This document shows positions 24,939 through 32,967 of a stretch of 64,000 bases of DNA, in pieces. Made by a program: the position numbers and the translations under genes. The stretch lies in the NCBI RefSeq assembly GCF_040362765.1, contig NZ_BAABWK010000002.1:868001-932000 (forward strand), given 5' to 3'. The notes under the pieces were generated by a model. That model saw nothing but the letters and a program-made list of their open reading frames with translations, was not told the origin of the DNA and ran no database searches. The DNA is from Pyruvatibacter sp. HU-CL02332. Its GTDB lineage: Bacteria > Pseudomonadota > Alphaproteobacteria > CGMCC-115125. Every line of letters begins with the position of its first letter. Positions within the stretch are counted from its first letter, which is position 1.

Positions 24939-25925
24939 TTATCCCGCCAACATCTGCGCGGCAGATATATAGAGCGGGATTCCGATGACGAGATTGAAGG
25001 GAAACGTGATCGCCATGGACAATGTGAGGTAGATGGCGGCATTGGCTTCAGGCAGCGCCATGCGCATGGCGGCAGGAACTGCAATGTAGGAGGCGCTGGC
25101 GCTCAGAACCGTCAGCAGTGCAACACTGCCCACATCAAGCCCAAGCAGCGTACCGGTCAGGACGCCAAGCACAGCAGCAATCAGCGGCATGTAGATGCCA
25201 AAGGCAGCAAGCGGAAGTGTCAGGCCGGTTGATTCACGCAGGCGACGCGCTGCGAGCAGCCCCATGTCCAGAAGGAACAGACACAAAATGCCTTTGAAGG
25301 GCGCGTCCACGAAGGGGCCGATGGCTTCCATGCCCTTGGTGCCGGTGATGATGCCGACGATGAAAGCACCAATGAGCAGCACTACGCTGCCGTTGAGGAA
25401 AACTTCTCGGGCAAGGCTGCTCCAGGGTGTGGCCGTTTCAGGACTGGTGGATGTGACCGCGCCACGCGCCAACAAAAGGCCCGCAATAATGGCGGGGGTT
25501 TCCATCAAGGCCATGACAGCAACCATGTAACCGTCAAAAACGAGCCCCATGGACGTGACAACTTCCGTGGCAGCTACAAATGTGACGACGCTGATGGAGC
25601 CGTAGTGCGCCGCAACGGCGGCCCGGGTTGCGTCATCCAGCCCTGTCGTCATGCGCAACAGCGTGTGGGCGATGACCGGAATGATGAACCCAAGAAGGAT
25701 GCCCGCGATTGCCGTGGCAATGAGGGCAGAACTCAGGCCCGCCTCGGCCACCGACACACCGCCTTTGAACCCGATGGCGAGCATGAGATAGAGCGCAAGG
25801 CCCTTGCCGACTGCTTCGGGCACCGACAACTCAGACCGGGCAAGGGCAGCCAGGAACCCCAGGGCGAAAAACAGCACCATGGGCGAGGCCAGATTGGCGA
25901 GCGCGACGTTGAGTGTGTCAGCCAT
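24939..25925 (-). CDS. sbtA: Sodium-dependent bicarbonate transporter, SbtA family
   Basis: A 328-residue membrane protein with about ten transmembrane segments in two similar halves, as in the SbtA (COG3329) family. Family stretches are SPMVLFFALGFLAALARSEL near the start, AIGFKGGVSVAEAG, and RAAVAAHYGSISVVTF in the middle. SbtA imports bicarbonate with sodium in cyanobacteria (about 370 residues; this one is a little shorter). Followed by the PII-like gene. In a heterotroph it may feed carboxylases or pH control; no carboxysome or RuBisCO gene is in the window. Confidence 0.85.
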   Translation of the reverse strand: MADTLNVALANLASPMVLFFALGFLAALARSELSVPEAVGKGLALYLMLAIGFKGGVSVAEAGLSSALIATAIAGILLGFIIPVIAHTLLRMTTGLDDATRAAVAAHYGSISVVTFVAATEVVTSMGLVFDGYMVAVMALMETPAIIAGLLLARGAVTSTSPETATPWSSLAREVFLNGSVVLLIGAFIVGIITGTKGMEAIGPFVDAPFKGILCLFLLDMGLLAARRLRESTGLTLPLAAFGIYMPLIAAVLGVLTGTLLGLDVGSVALLTVLSASASYIAVPAAMRMALPEANAAIYLTLSMAITFPFNLVIGIPLYISAAQMLAG

Positions 25926-26079
25926 AGAAGTATGAGATCCAATCCTGATACGCGGGATTCAGCATAGGGTGGCTCTTGTTTTGACACAGCACAATTGCTG
26001 TTCATACCTAGAGCAGTGCATAACATGCAGGCGCGGCAAAATATGTGTCGGAATTATCGCCGCAACGAACAGGCTGGCA

Positions 26080-27141
26080 ATGGATCAGAACGACGGCTTC
26101 CTGAAAGATATCTGGTATTTTGTGGTCCACGGCCGCGAAATAAAGCCGGGCGCGCTGGTGCACAAGGTGATTGCGGGCCAGCCTGTGCTGGTAGGCCGCA
26201 CCAAAGGGGGCGAGGCCTTTGCCATTCGCGACATCTGCCCGCATCGCGGTGTGCCGCTGTCTGCCGGCAAATTTGTTGAAACGGACAATCAGCCTACGGT
26301 GCAATGCCCCTACCATGGGTGGCGGTTTGGCACTGACGGCGTGTGCAAACATATCCCCTCCCTCTATGAAGGGCAGGATATGGATCCATCCAAGATTGCG
26401 GTTACGTCCTATCCCCTGCGTGAGCAACAAGGCGCATTGTGGGTTTTTGTTCCGTCAGACCTGCGCAATCCAGCTCAGCCGACGGAAGAGCCGCCATTGA
26501 TGCCCGGGGTGGGTGACCGTCCGGCGCGCATCTACCAGAAGTTTGACCTTACCTGCCATGTGGACAATGCGGTGATCGGGCTGATTGACCCGGCGCATGG
26601 ACCGTTTGTGCACAAGAACTGGTTCTGGCGCGACGAAAGCGGCATGCGCGACAAGGCCAAGGAATTTGCGCCGGTCAAGAATGGTTTTGTGATGGTGGGG
26701 CACAAACCCTCAGCCAACTCAAAAGTCTATTCGCTGCTGGGCGGTGACGTAAAAACCGAGATCAGTTTTCTTATTCCCGGTGTGCGCATTGAGCATATTA
26801 CGGCGGGCAAACACCATGTTGTCGGCATGACGACTGTGACACCAACAGGGCCGGAAGAAACCGAGATTACCCAGAGCTTCTACTCGACCAACCCGGTGCT
26901 CAATTTTCTGGCGCCGGTCTTCAAGCCGTTCATGTATCACTTCCTGAAACAGGATGCGGACATTGCCAACATCATGCAGGAGGGGTTGAAGTTCGACCCG
27001 CGCCTGATGCTGATCAATGAGTCCGATATTCAGGGCAAATGGTACTTCAGCATGAAAGCCGAGTGGGACCGCGCCCGGTCTGAAGGCCGCCCGTTCAAGA
27101 ACCCTGTTCCCGAAAAAACCGTGTTGCGCTGGCGCAGCTAA
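26080..27141 (+). CDS. Rieske non-heme iron oxygenase, alpha subunit type
   Basis: A 353-residue ring-hydroxylating oxygenase alpha subunit. The Rieske cluster ligands are Cys53-x-His55 (CPHRG) and Cys76-x2-His79 (CPYHGW), 20 residues apart. The catalytic domain has the DPAHGPFVHKNWFW stretch with candidate iron-binding His residues. Length (353) fits single-gene oxygenases of the vanillate O-demethylase/phenylpropionate type. ATG 26080 (MDQNDGF) is where homologues begin; the frame is open back to 25969. No reductase or ferredoxin gene is adjacent, so electrons must come from elsewhere. Substrate unknown. Confidence 0.9.
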   Translation: MDQNDGFLKDIWYFVVHGREIKPGALVHKVIAGQPVLVGRTKGGEAFAIRDICPHRGVPLSAGKFVETDNQPTVQCPYHGWRFGTDGVCKHIPSLYEGQDMDPSKIAVTSYPLREQQGALWVFVPSDLRNPAQPTEEPPLMPGVGDRPARIYQKFDLTCHVDNAVIGLIDPAHGPFVHKNWFWRDESGMRDKAKEFAPVKNGFVMVGHKPSANSKVYSLLGGDVKTEISFLIPGVRIEHITAGKHHVVGMTTVTPTGPEETEITQSFYSTNPVLNFLAPVFKPFMYHFLKQDADIANIMQEGLKFDPRLMLINESDIQGKWYFSMKAEWDRARSEGRPFKNPVPEKTVLRWRS

Positions 27142-27154
27142 GGACGGTCGGTGG

Positions 27155-28075
27155 TCAGGGCTTCATGTGAGTACGCAGGAAGTCGGCACCGCGTTGTACC
27201 GCTTGCAGGCCTTCTTTCAGTATCGGATGGAAGGAATGCCACACATGCACCATGCCGTCCCATACTTCGAGCTCCGCTATTGTTCCAACGCGACGCATTC
27301 CGGTGACGAGATCGCGGGCATCATCCACCAGCACTTCGCGTTCTCCCACCTGCACGAGACAGGGCGGCAGGCCTGACAGGTCTGCGTAGACCGGCGACGC
27401 CAGAGGGGTCTGGAAGTCTGCGCCTTTCAGATAGGCCTTTGCAGATGCCTGAATGCCCGCCTGGGTGATGGACGGATCCGCCTGCGCCCGTGATCTGTAG
27501 CTTGGGCGGTCACACCCCATGTCCGTCCACGGACAAATAAGGACCGCAGCCGCCGGAAGAGGCAGCTCCTCTTCGCGCGCCTTCAGCATTGTTGCAACGG
27601 CAAGCCCGCCTCCGGCTGAGTCACCGGCAAGGGCAATGTTGCCTGCGGCGATGCCCTGATCGAGCAGCCAGCGATAGGCCGTGACGGCATCATCGACGGC
27701 AGCGGGATACGGGTTCTCCGGGGCAAGACGATAATCCACGCTCAGGCATCGCATGTCCGCCAGCTGCGCCATTTTGCTGGAGAGGTGCCGGTGGGATTTG
27801 GTTGAGCCGAAGGCATAGCCGCCGCCGTGAAAATACAGCAGGCATTTTTGGCCTTTGACATCCGGCGGGGTCTGCCATTCACACGGCACGCCGGCAGCGT
27901 CCACGGACGCGATCTGAATATCGGCGTCTGTGGGAAATGTAGTTGCGTTTTCGTCCACGATGGCACGGCGCTCGGCCAGAGAAAGGTCTGCACGCGAAGA
28001 GGCGCGTTCCTTTATGTAGTCAGCCAGCGTGTCGGCGGTGAGACGAAGAGTGGGTTGTGGTGCTTGTGCTGTCAT
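27155..28075 (-). CDS. Alpha/beta hydrolase, hormone-sensitive lipase (HSL) family esterase
   Basis: A 306-residue esterase. The oxyanion-hole motif is HGGGYAFGS and the nucleophile elbow GDSAGGGLA; the catalytic Asp (VQVGEREVLVDDA) and His (MVHVWHSF) follow. These identify the HSL (family IV) esterases. ATG 28075 is used; TTG 28081 is the alternative. No signal peptide. It is convergent with the Rieske oxygenase gene, 13 bases apart. Substrate unknown, probably a short-chain acyl ester. Confidence 0.92.
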   Translation of the reverse strand: MTAQAPQPTLRLTADTLADYIKERASSRADLSLAERRAIVDENATTFPTDADIQIASVDAAGVPCEWQTPPDVKGQKCLLYFHGGGYAFGSTKSHRHLSSKMAQLADMRCLSVDYRLAPENPYPAAVDDAVTAYRWLLDQGIAAGNIALAGDSAGGGLAVATMLKAREEELPLPAAAVLICPWTDMGCDRPSYRSRAQADPSITQAGIQASAKAYLKGADFQTPLASPVYADLSGLPPCLVQVGEREVLVDDARDLVTGMRRVGTIAELEVWDGMVHVWHSFHPILKEGLQAVQRGADFLRTHMKP

Positions 28076-28172
28076 GGGCAAAGCCTAACGCAACACCTCG
28101 TGGTGGTGCGAATCGTATATCCTCTTCGCCAGACGGTTCTTGCTGCCGTTGAAAAATTGGACCTGCTCACCT

Positions 28173-28484
28173 GTGACCCCGCTTTTTTACAGCCGTGCCG
28201 CCTTCCGCGCGCTCGCTGCACTGCCGCATCCAGCGCAGACTGCCGTGCGTGCCATGGCGGATATGCTGCGTATGCCCGAGCGGTCACTAGCCCCCATTCG
28301 TGCGCTGCCAGGTGGGCTGGAGCGCGATCTGGCGCAAGTTGCCGTTGAGGGCGTGGGACGGCTGGTATGCCGAATCACGCAGGAGAGGATCGACGTGCTG
28401 GCGATTGTGGGACGTGATCATGCGCTGCCACCATCTGCCCCCCGGTCAGACTTTAGACCTGTTCAGATCGGCGGTGCTGCATGA
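28173..28484 (+). CDS. Putative RelE/ParE-superfamily toxin
   Basis: A 103-residue basic protein starting at GTG (VTPLFYSRAAFRALAALP). The layout fits RelE/ParE toxins: a helical hairpin, then a four-strand sheet with LERDLAQVAVEGVGRLVCRI and a late VLAIVGRDHAL where the family ends in a V-x-HR-x-x-Y pattern. It overlaps the next gene by four bases (ATGA), and that gene encodes an XRE-type protein, which is the usual toxin-then-antitoxin order of HigBA/RelE-XRE modules. The start has a poor ribosome site and upstream TTG 28140 is possible. The match is by pattern, not by clear identity. Confidence 0.6.
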   Translation: MTPLFYSRAAFRALAALPHPAQTAVRAMADMLRMPERSLAPIRALPGGLERDLAQVAVEGVGRLVCRITQERIDVLAIVGRDHALPPSAPRSDFRPVQIGGAA

Positions 28485-29284
28485 GCAAGGAGCAGCCGGT
28501 CCAGATTATTGAAACACCTGAAGGAGACGCGTCCTTTGCGGCCGTGCCCATTGAAACCTATCGGGTGATGGTGCGTGACCTTGAGGCCTATCGTGATCTC
28601 AAAACGGGTGTGAGCGAATTGCGGGCCCTGGACGATGGCGAGGTGGCGCTGCCAGCCGACGTGGCGCACCGCATTGCGGATGGCGACAACCCGGTTCGGG
28701 TGTGGCGGGAACATCGCGGCCATAAGGCTGTTGCCCTGGCGCGGATGGCGGGCATAAGCCCGGCCTATCTGTCGGAGATTGAAACCGGCAAGAAGGAAGG
28801 CACGTTCAAAACCATGGCGGCCCTGGCGCGCCATTTGAATATCAGCCTTGATGATCTTGCCCCGATGGCGGACGACCAGGACGCAGACAGCCTGCGTCGC
28901 GCGGGTCGTGAAGCTGCCTTCAAAGCAGAGATTGCGGGCATTCGGGCGTCCATCTCAAGCGGTGCTTTCGATAGTGGCGCGGTGCGCAATGCAGCTGCGC
29001 GGCTTGAGCGGGACATGGATGCCATGGTGATGGATGGGGCGGAACCCATCTGGGCATCACAACTGACCGACGCACTGGCACAGATCGTTACGCTGGTGGA
29101 TCAAGCCGAACAGGACATCGTCGAGACCGCGCGCAATGCGCAATCCCGGCTGGAAGAAATCATCTCGGTGGATGCGTTTGCGGTTGCGACCAAGACGCGC
29201 TCACGCAAGGCGGCTCCTCGTCCTGAGGTGATCAGCCCCTCAGAAGATACCGAAGCAGCACCTAAGCAGATTGCCGGCGAGTAG
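28481..29284 (+). CDS. XRE-family protein with C-terminal extension, candidate antitoxin
   Basis: A 267-residue protein. Residues 1-45 resemble the N-terminus of antitoxins that pair with RelE toxins (PVQIIETPEGDASFAAVPIE); residues about 72-125 are a Cro/CI HTH (RVWREHRGHKAVALARMAGI, then SPAYLSEIETGKKEG). Typical antitoxins of this type end near residue 130; here another ~140 residues follow, with an amphipathic helical region (AALRAGREAAF... to ARNAQSRLEEI) and a basic tail. Starts with a four-base overlap on the toxin-like gene. The extension could bring another interaction. It may also be just a regulator of the toxin-like gene. Confidence 0.75.
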   Translation: MSKEQPVQIIETPEGDASFAAVPIETYRVMVRDLEAYRDLKTGVSELRALDDGEVALPADVAHRIADGDNPVRVWREHRGHKAVALARMAGISPAYLSEIETGKKEGTFKTMAALARHLNISLDDLAPMADDQDADSLRRAGREAAFKAEIAGIRASISSGAFDSGAVRNAAARLERDMDAMVMDGAEPIWASQLTDALAQIVTLVDQAEQDIVETARNAQSRLEEIISVDAFAVATKTRSRKAAPRPEVISPSEDTEAAPKQIAGE

Positions 29285-29290
29285 CCCCCG

Positions 29291-30451
29291 CTAAGCAGCG
29301 GCCATGCGTCCGGCAGCCTTTATGGACGGCTTGGTGGCACGCACGGTGTCGTCCCAATATCGCAGCACCACATCAGCCCTGTCCGTTGCCACGCTATCAA
29401 ACAGCGCGGTCAGCCGGTTCACTTCAGCGGCTGTGCGGGAGGTGCTGTCGCGATGACTGGCAATAAGCAACGCGAACTGAAGAAATTCCTTGCGCGTCAT
29501 GCCCAGGGCCTTGGCTGCGACGGCCAGCGCCTCTCCACCGGGATCGGTGACAATGTGAGCTGCCGTCTGCGGTCGGATATCAGCATACTTTGCCAACAGG
29601 CTGACGACTTTACGCATGTCGGTGCTGCGTGCCGCAGACAGAAGCTCTTCGCCAAGGCTTGGCCCGTAGCGCCGCTGGGGCGCCATCATGCTCAGGGTCC
29701 GCATCAGTTCGGGATCACTGGAAAAGGCATCAATGCCTTCGTCGATTGCGTCGTTCAGAGCTTCGCGCAGCATACGGCGGTCTGCGGTAAACCGATTGAC
29801 GATGTCCAGGCGCAGACCAGACGATGCCCACCAGAACATGGTGTGCGCAAGAGCAGGCGTGATGTCGTCTCGCGCGACAAGCAGGTCGCACAGGGCTGGC
29901 TCTTTTTCGCTCAGACTGACGATGCGCTCATAGCCGGTTGCGGAGAACTGGGCACCTTTGTTGCGCGCAATCTCGATCAAGGCTTCGGATTCACCGGTGG
30001 CAATCAGGGCATCCGTCACCGACGACGAAAGCTCCTTGCGCTTGGAAGTAGCCACCCAATGGTCGCGGCCCTTGGCCTGAATAACATCGACGAGGTCGCT
30101 GTCTCCCAGTGCTGTTGATTTTTCAAGCAATGGTCGTGCGACCGAGATGACGTCATGGGCCAGGGTCACGATCACTTCCTGGGGGGCATCGGCACGGTCT
30201 GCAAGACGTGTGGCCAGTCGGGCGCGAAGGTCTACTTCTATGTGTCCAACAAGCTGGGCAAGCATCTGGTCCACCAGCTGGCGCTCCTGCGGGGTCAGCT
30301 GGCTTTCGGGCAAAAGGGCAATGTCCGTCAGGCGGCGCACAATCAGCGCGCGGGCCTTGCCGGCTTTGTCCTGCGCCAGAGCTACAAGCCCCAGCACTTC
30401 TTTTGCTTCCCGTCTCAGGGTCAGATCCTGGCGCTCGCTGGCCATGGTCAT
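29291..30451 (-). CDS. DUF2336 domain-containing protein (second copy)
   Basis: A 386-residue helical protein of the DUF2336 family, with paired helices such as SVARPLLEKSTALGDSDLVD and ALIEIARNKGAQFSATGYERIV, the pattern of this family. It has no signal peptide. ATG 30451 has GAGG 6 bases upstream; ATG 30445 (MASERQ) is as likely. It ends 6 bases after the convergent antitoxin-like gene. Divergent in sequence from the copy at 8553-9680, so an old paralogue at most. Function unknown. Confidence 0.78.
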   Translation of the reverse strand: MTMASERQDLTLRREAKEVLGLVALAQDKAGKARALIVRRLTDIALLPESQLTPQERQLVDQMLAQLVGHIEVDLRARLATRLADRADAPQEVIVTLAHDVISVARPLLEKSTALGDSDLVDVIQAKGRDHWVATSKRKELSSSVTDALIATGESEALIEIARNKGAQFSATGYERIVSLSEKEPALCDLLVARDDITPALAHTMFWWASSGLRLDIVNRFTADRRMLREALNDAIDEGIDAFSSDPELMRTLSMMAPQRRYGPSLGEELLSAARSTDMRKVVSLLAKYADIRPQTAAHIVTDPGGEALAVAAKALGMTRKEFLQFALLIASHRDSTSRTAAEVNRLTALFDSVATDRADVVLRYWDDTVRATKPSIKAAGRMAAA

Positions 30452-30713
30452 GTCCTTCCTCAAAGTCGTGTGCTTCCTGCACGATTGGATGAGGATTGCG
30501 GACGGGCCTTGAGAAGACGCCAAAACTGAGCACGGCATTCGATTTTAGTGAGCGACAGATTTGTTCGGATTTTTACGGGTGTTTTATGCGGGTCCTCACA
30601 AACCCTCGTTTACCGCGTTTTTTGTGGCCCATCGCGCCCGCCATACGGTTCTGCTAGGGTCTGCAAAATACATGTAAAAAGAATGCCGATTTGGCATTTG
30701 CGGGAGAAAAGTC

Positions 30714-31025
30714 GTGGCACGCGCATTCGTAATTCCCATGGTGGCAGCCATATTTGCAATGACAGTTGCAGGCTGCGCGCATGAACCTGACCGCGACCTT
30801 GAGCGGCTACCGGCCTATCAGGCGGGTTACGCCGATGGATGTCGGACAGCACAAAACCGGCAACGTGGCTTTGCGACCAAGACATTCCGCAATGATGATG
30901 CATTTGACCAGAACGCTGCTTATCGCTCCGGCTGGCGCGAGGCATCGATGAGCTGTGGCGCATCTGATGGACTTGGCCGAAACCGCATGTTTGAAGATCA
31001 ACAGATCGGCCCCGCGCGCCTTTAA
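30714..31025 (+). CDS. Small putative lipoprotein
   Basis: A 103-residue protein starting at GTG 30714 with GGGAG upstream. The signal sequence ends in a lipobox TVAGC, acylation at Cys21. The mature part has a Tyr/Gly/Cys pattern (YQAGYADGCRTA, then YRSGWREASMSCG), a pair of cysteines that may form a disulfide. This resembles small alphaproteobacterial lipoproteins of unknown function. A short inverted repeat (AATGCC-GATTT-GGCATT, 30682-30698) sits just before the ribosome site. Confidence 0.72.
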   Translation: MARAFVIPMVAAIFAMTVAGCAHEPDRDLERLPAYQAGYADGCRTAQNRQRGFATKTFRNDDAFDQNAAYRSGWREASMSCGASDGLGRNRMFEDQQIGPARL

Positions 31026-31086
31026 GCCAACTCTGCCCGCGAGTAAGTGCTTGGCGGGTCGCGCTGCATGGCTTTAGGCTTCAACC

Positions 31087-31524
31087 ATGGGGCATTCAAA
31101 GCGCGACCAGCACGGCATTGCCGGGGTCATTTTCACCGTTGTGACATTCTTCATGCTGCTGGAAATGGCAGCAGCAAAGCCGCGTGTTGAATCCGGTCAG
31201 GATCTTTACAATGCCTGCCAGCAGGCGGTGAGGGATTTTGAAGCCGGCAAGACGCCGCAAAACTCCGTCGCGATCTATCACTGCAACCACTTCCTGTCCG
31301 GACTGTTTCGCAGTCATCAGGTGATGACGCGCAACCGGCTGACTGCCAAGCAGCATTCAAATGAAGATACGGACCGGGTGCAGTGTCTGAAAGTGCCGCA
31401 GGCGGCCAGTTTCAAACAGCTGGCCCAGAAGGTGGTCAATCAGGCGGAATGGGAGCCAGCTTTGCTGGATGAACCGGCGACGGAGCTGGCATTCTCGGCT
31501 TTTGATGCGCTGAACCCCTGCTGA
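31087..31524 (+). CDS. Rap1a/Tai-like secreted protein
   Basis: A 145-residue protein with a signal peptide (GVIFTVVTFFMLLEMAAA) and the disulfide pattern of the Rap1a/Tai domain: SGQDLYNACQQAV, then HCNHFLSGLF, then VQCLKVPQ and a closing ALNPC. In Serratia and Pseudomonas such proteins are periplasmic immunity proteins against type VI secretion amidases, but many family members stand alone with unknown roles. No type VI gene or effector lies nearby, so an immunity role is not supported here. Confidence 0.72.
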   Translation: MGHSKRDQHGIAGVIFTVVTFFMLLEMAAAKPRVESGQDLYNACQQAVRDFEAGKTPQNSVAIYHCNHFLSGLFRSHQVMTRNRLTAKQHSNEDTDRVQCLKVPQAASFKQLAQKVVNQAEWEPALLDEPATELAFSAFDALNPC

Positions 31525-31543
31525 CCGCGACGCCACCACACAT

Positions 31544-32731
31544 CTAGGCAGCGGTGCTTTGCGGACATTGCGGTGGCGCTGCTCGCACCACGCGCGCATT
31601 TGGGACGTGGATTGTGATCTGCGTCCCTTTGCCCAAAGAGCTTGCGATGGACATCATGCCGCCATGCGCCTCGATCATTGCCTTGGCAAGCGGCAATCCA
31701 AGGCCGGTACCGGGTTTGGTTCGACTCATAGCCGTCTCAACCTGCTCGAAGGGTTGCAGGATGCGTTCCAGATGATCCGGCGGAATGCCGATGCCGGTAT
31801 CTGACACAATCACATCAAAACCGTCATCCGTCCGGATGGATCGAACACTTATGGTTCCGCCAACAGGCGTGAACTTGATTGCGTTCGACAGGAGATTGAG
31901 CATCACCTGCACGGCCATTTTCTGATCGGCAAACAGGTGAACGTCTGCATCGGCAAGATCAACCTTCAACTTCAGCCCGGCATCACTGATAGACTGTTTT
32001 AGTATCTGCAAAGCTTCATCCACCGGCTGTGATGCGGGAAACTCTTCCTCACACAGCTCCATCTTTCCCGCTTCGATCTTGGCCATGTCCAGCAGCTCAT
32101 TGATCAAGCCAAGCAGATGATTGGCGCTCCGGTTCACGTCCACCACATACTCGCCATATCGGGCGGGCTGCACCGGGCCAAAAGGTTCACTCATCATGAA
32201 GTCTGTAAAGCCAATGATTGCATTGAGCGGAGTGCGAAGCTCATGACTCATGCTGGCGAGGAATTCGGTCTTTGATCGATTGGCCTGCTCGACACGCTGG
32301 CGTTCAATCTCCAAAGCATCCGACCGACGCTCACTGACATCGAGCATCAGCCTCAGAAGGCTGAGGGCAGTCCCAACACCAAAGTACTGTCCGTCCTCAG
32401 TCACAACAAAACCACCCAGCAGCCCCCCGGCCCGCGCCTTGACGATGCGATTGCCGAGATCCTCAAAGGCCATCCCCCTGTCAACGACAAGCGGATTGCT
32501 ATCCATGAGCTGCGTGATTGGCCGTTTGCCGTAAAGATCAGGTCCAAGCTGATAGGTATAGCGAAGCAGGAAGTCCTGACGGTTGACCAACCCCAAGACC
32601 TCCATTCCATCTACAACCGGAATGCACAGCGCATCCGGTTCGCGCATGAAAATTTCATAGACATCGTGGCAGTTCGTGGTCGGCACAACGGGCAATCGCC
32701 GCTCGAGAAGCTGCTCAAAATAATTACTCAT
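31544..32731 (-). CDS. CBS-domain histidine kinase
   Basis: A 395-residue cytoplasmic kinase. Residues about 10-130 form a CBS-like pair (CIPVVDGMEVLGLVNRQDF, then FVVTEDGQYFGVGTALSLL), of the kind seen ahead of GGDEF/EAL domains. A short coiled coil leads to HisKA (MSHELRTPLNAIIGFTDFMM) and an HATPase with N (LNLLSNAIKFTPVGG), G1 (DTGIGIPPD) and G2 (GTGLGLPLAKAM) boxes. CBS pairs bind adenine nucleotides or sense energy state. ATG 32731 is chosen; ATG 32740 is possible. No regulator is adjacent, so it is an orphan kinase. Confidence 0.9.
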   Translation of the reverse strand: MSNYFEQLLERRLPVVPTTNCHDVYEIFMREPDALCIPVVDGMEVLGLVNRQDFLLRYTYQLGPDLYGKRPITQLMDSNPLVVDRGMAFEDLGNRIVKARAGGLLGGFVVTEDGQYFGVGTALSLLRLMLDVSERRSDALEIERQRVEQANRSKTEFLASMSHELRTPLNAIIGFTDFMMSEPFGPVQPARYGEYVVDVNRSANHLLGLINELLDMAKIEAGKMELCEEEFPASQPVDEALQILKQSISDAGLKLKVDLADADVHLFADQKMAVQVMLNLLSNAIKFTPVGGTISVRSIRTDDGFDVIVSDTGIGIPPDHLERILQPFEQVETAMSRTKPGTGLGLPLAKAMIEAHGGMMSIASSLGKGTQITIHVPNARVVRAAPPQCPQSTAA

Positions 32732-32967
32732 GGCTCCCATCCTGCTTACGCAGTGTTGCTCGTCCGCCCCTTGAGGGCCTGTGCAAATGGCATGGAAACG
32801 CTAGGAAAAATCGCTTGCCATTGACTTAAGGATTGGCGCCCAATGCCGATTGACACAGAAATTTCATGTGGTCGTCACAGTTGCTCCGCTGCGGGAAAGC
32901 GGGCATGAGTGTGGTCGGCATATGATGCTCGACATAAAACACTCCCGACACCTGAAGGCCCTTCTGC

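Noticed and set aside
31087-31524. Type VI secretion effector-immunity locus
   Set aside because: Only the Rap1a-like domain is seen; no amidase, Hcp, VgrG or other T6SS component lies in the window.
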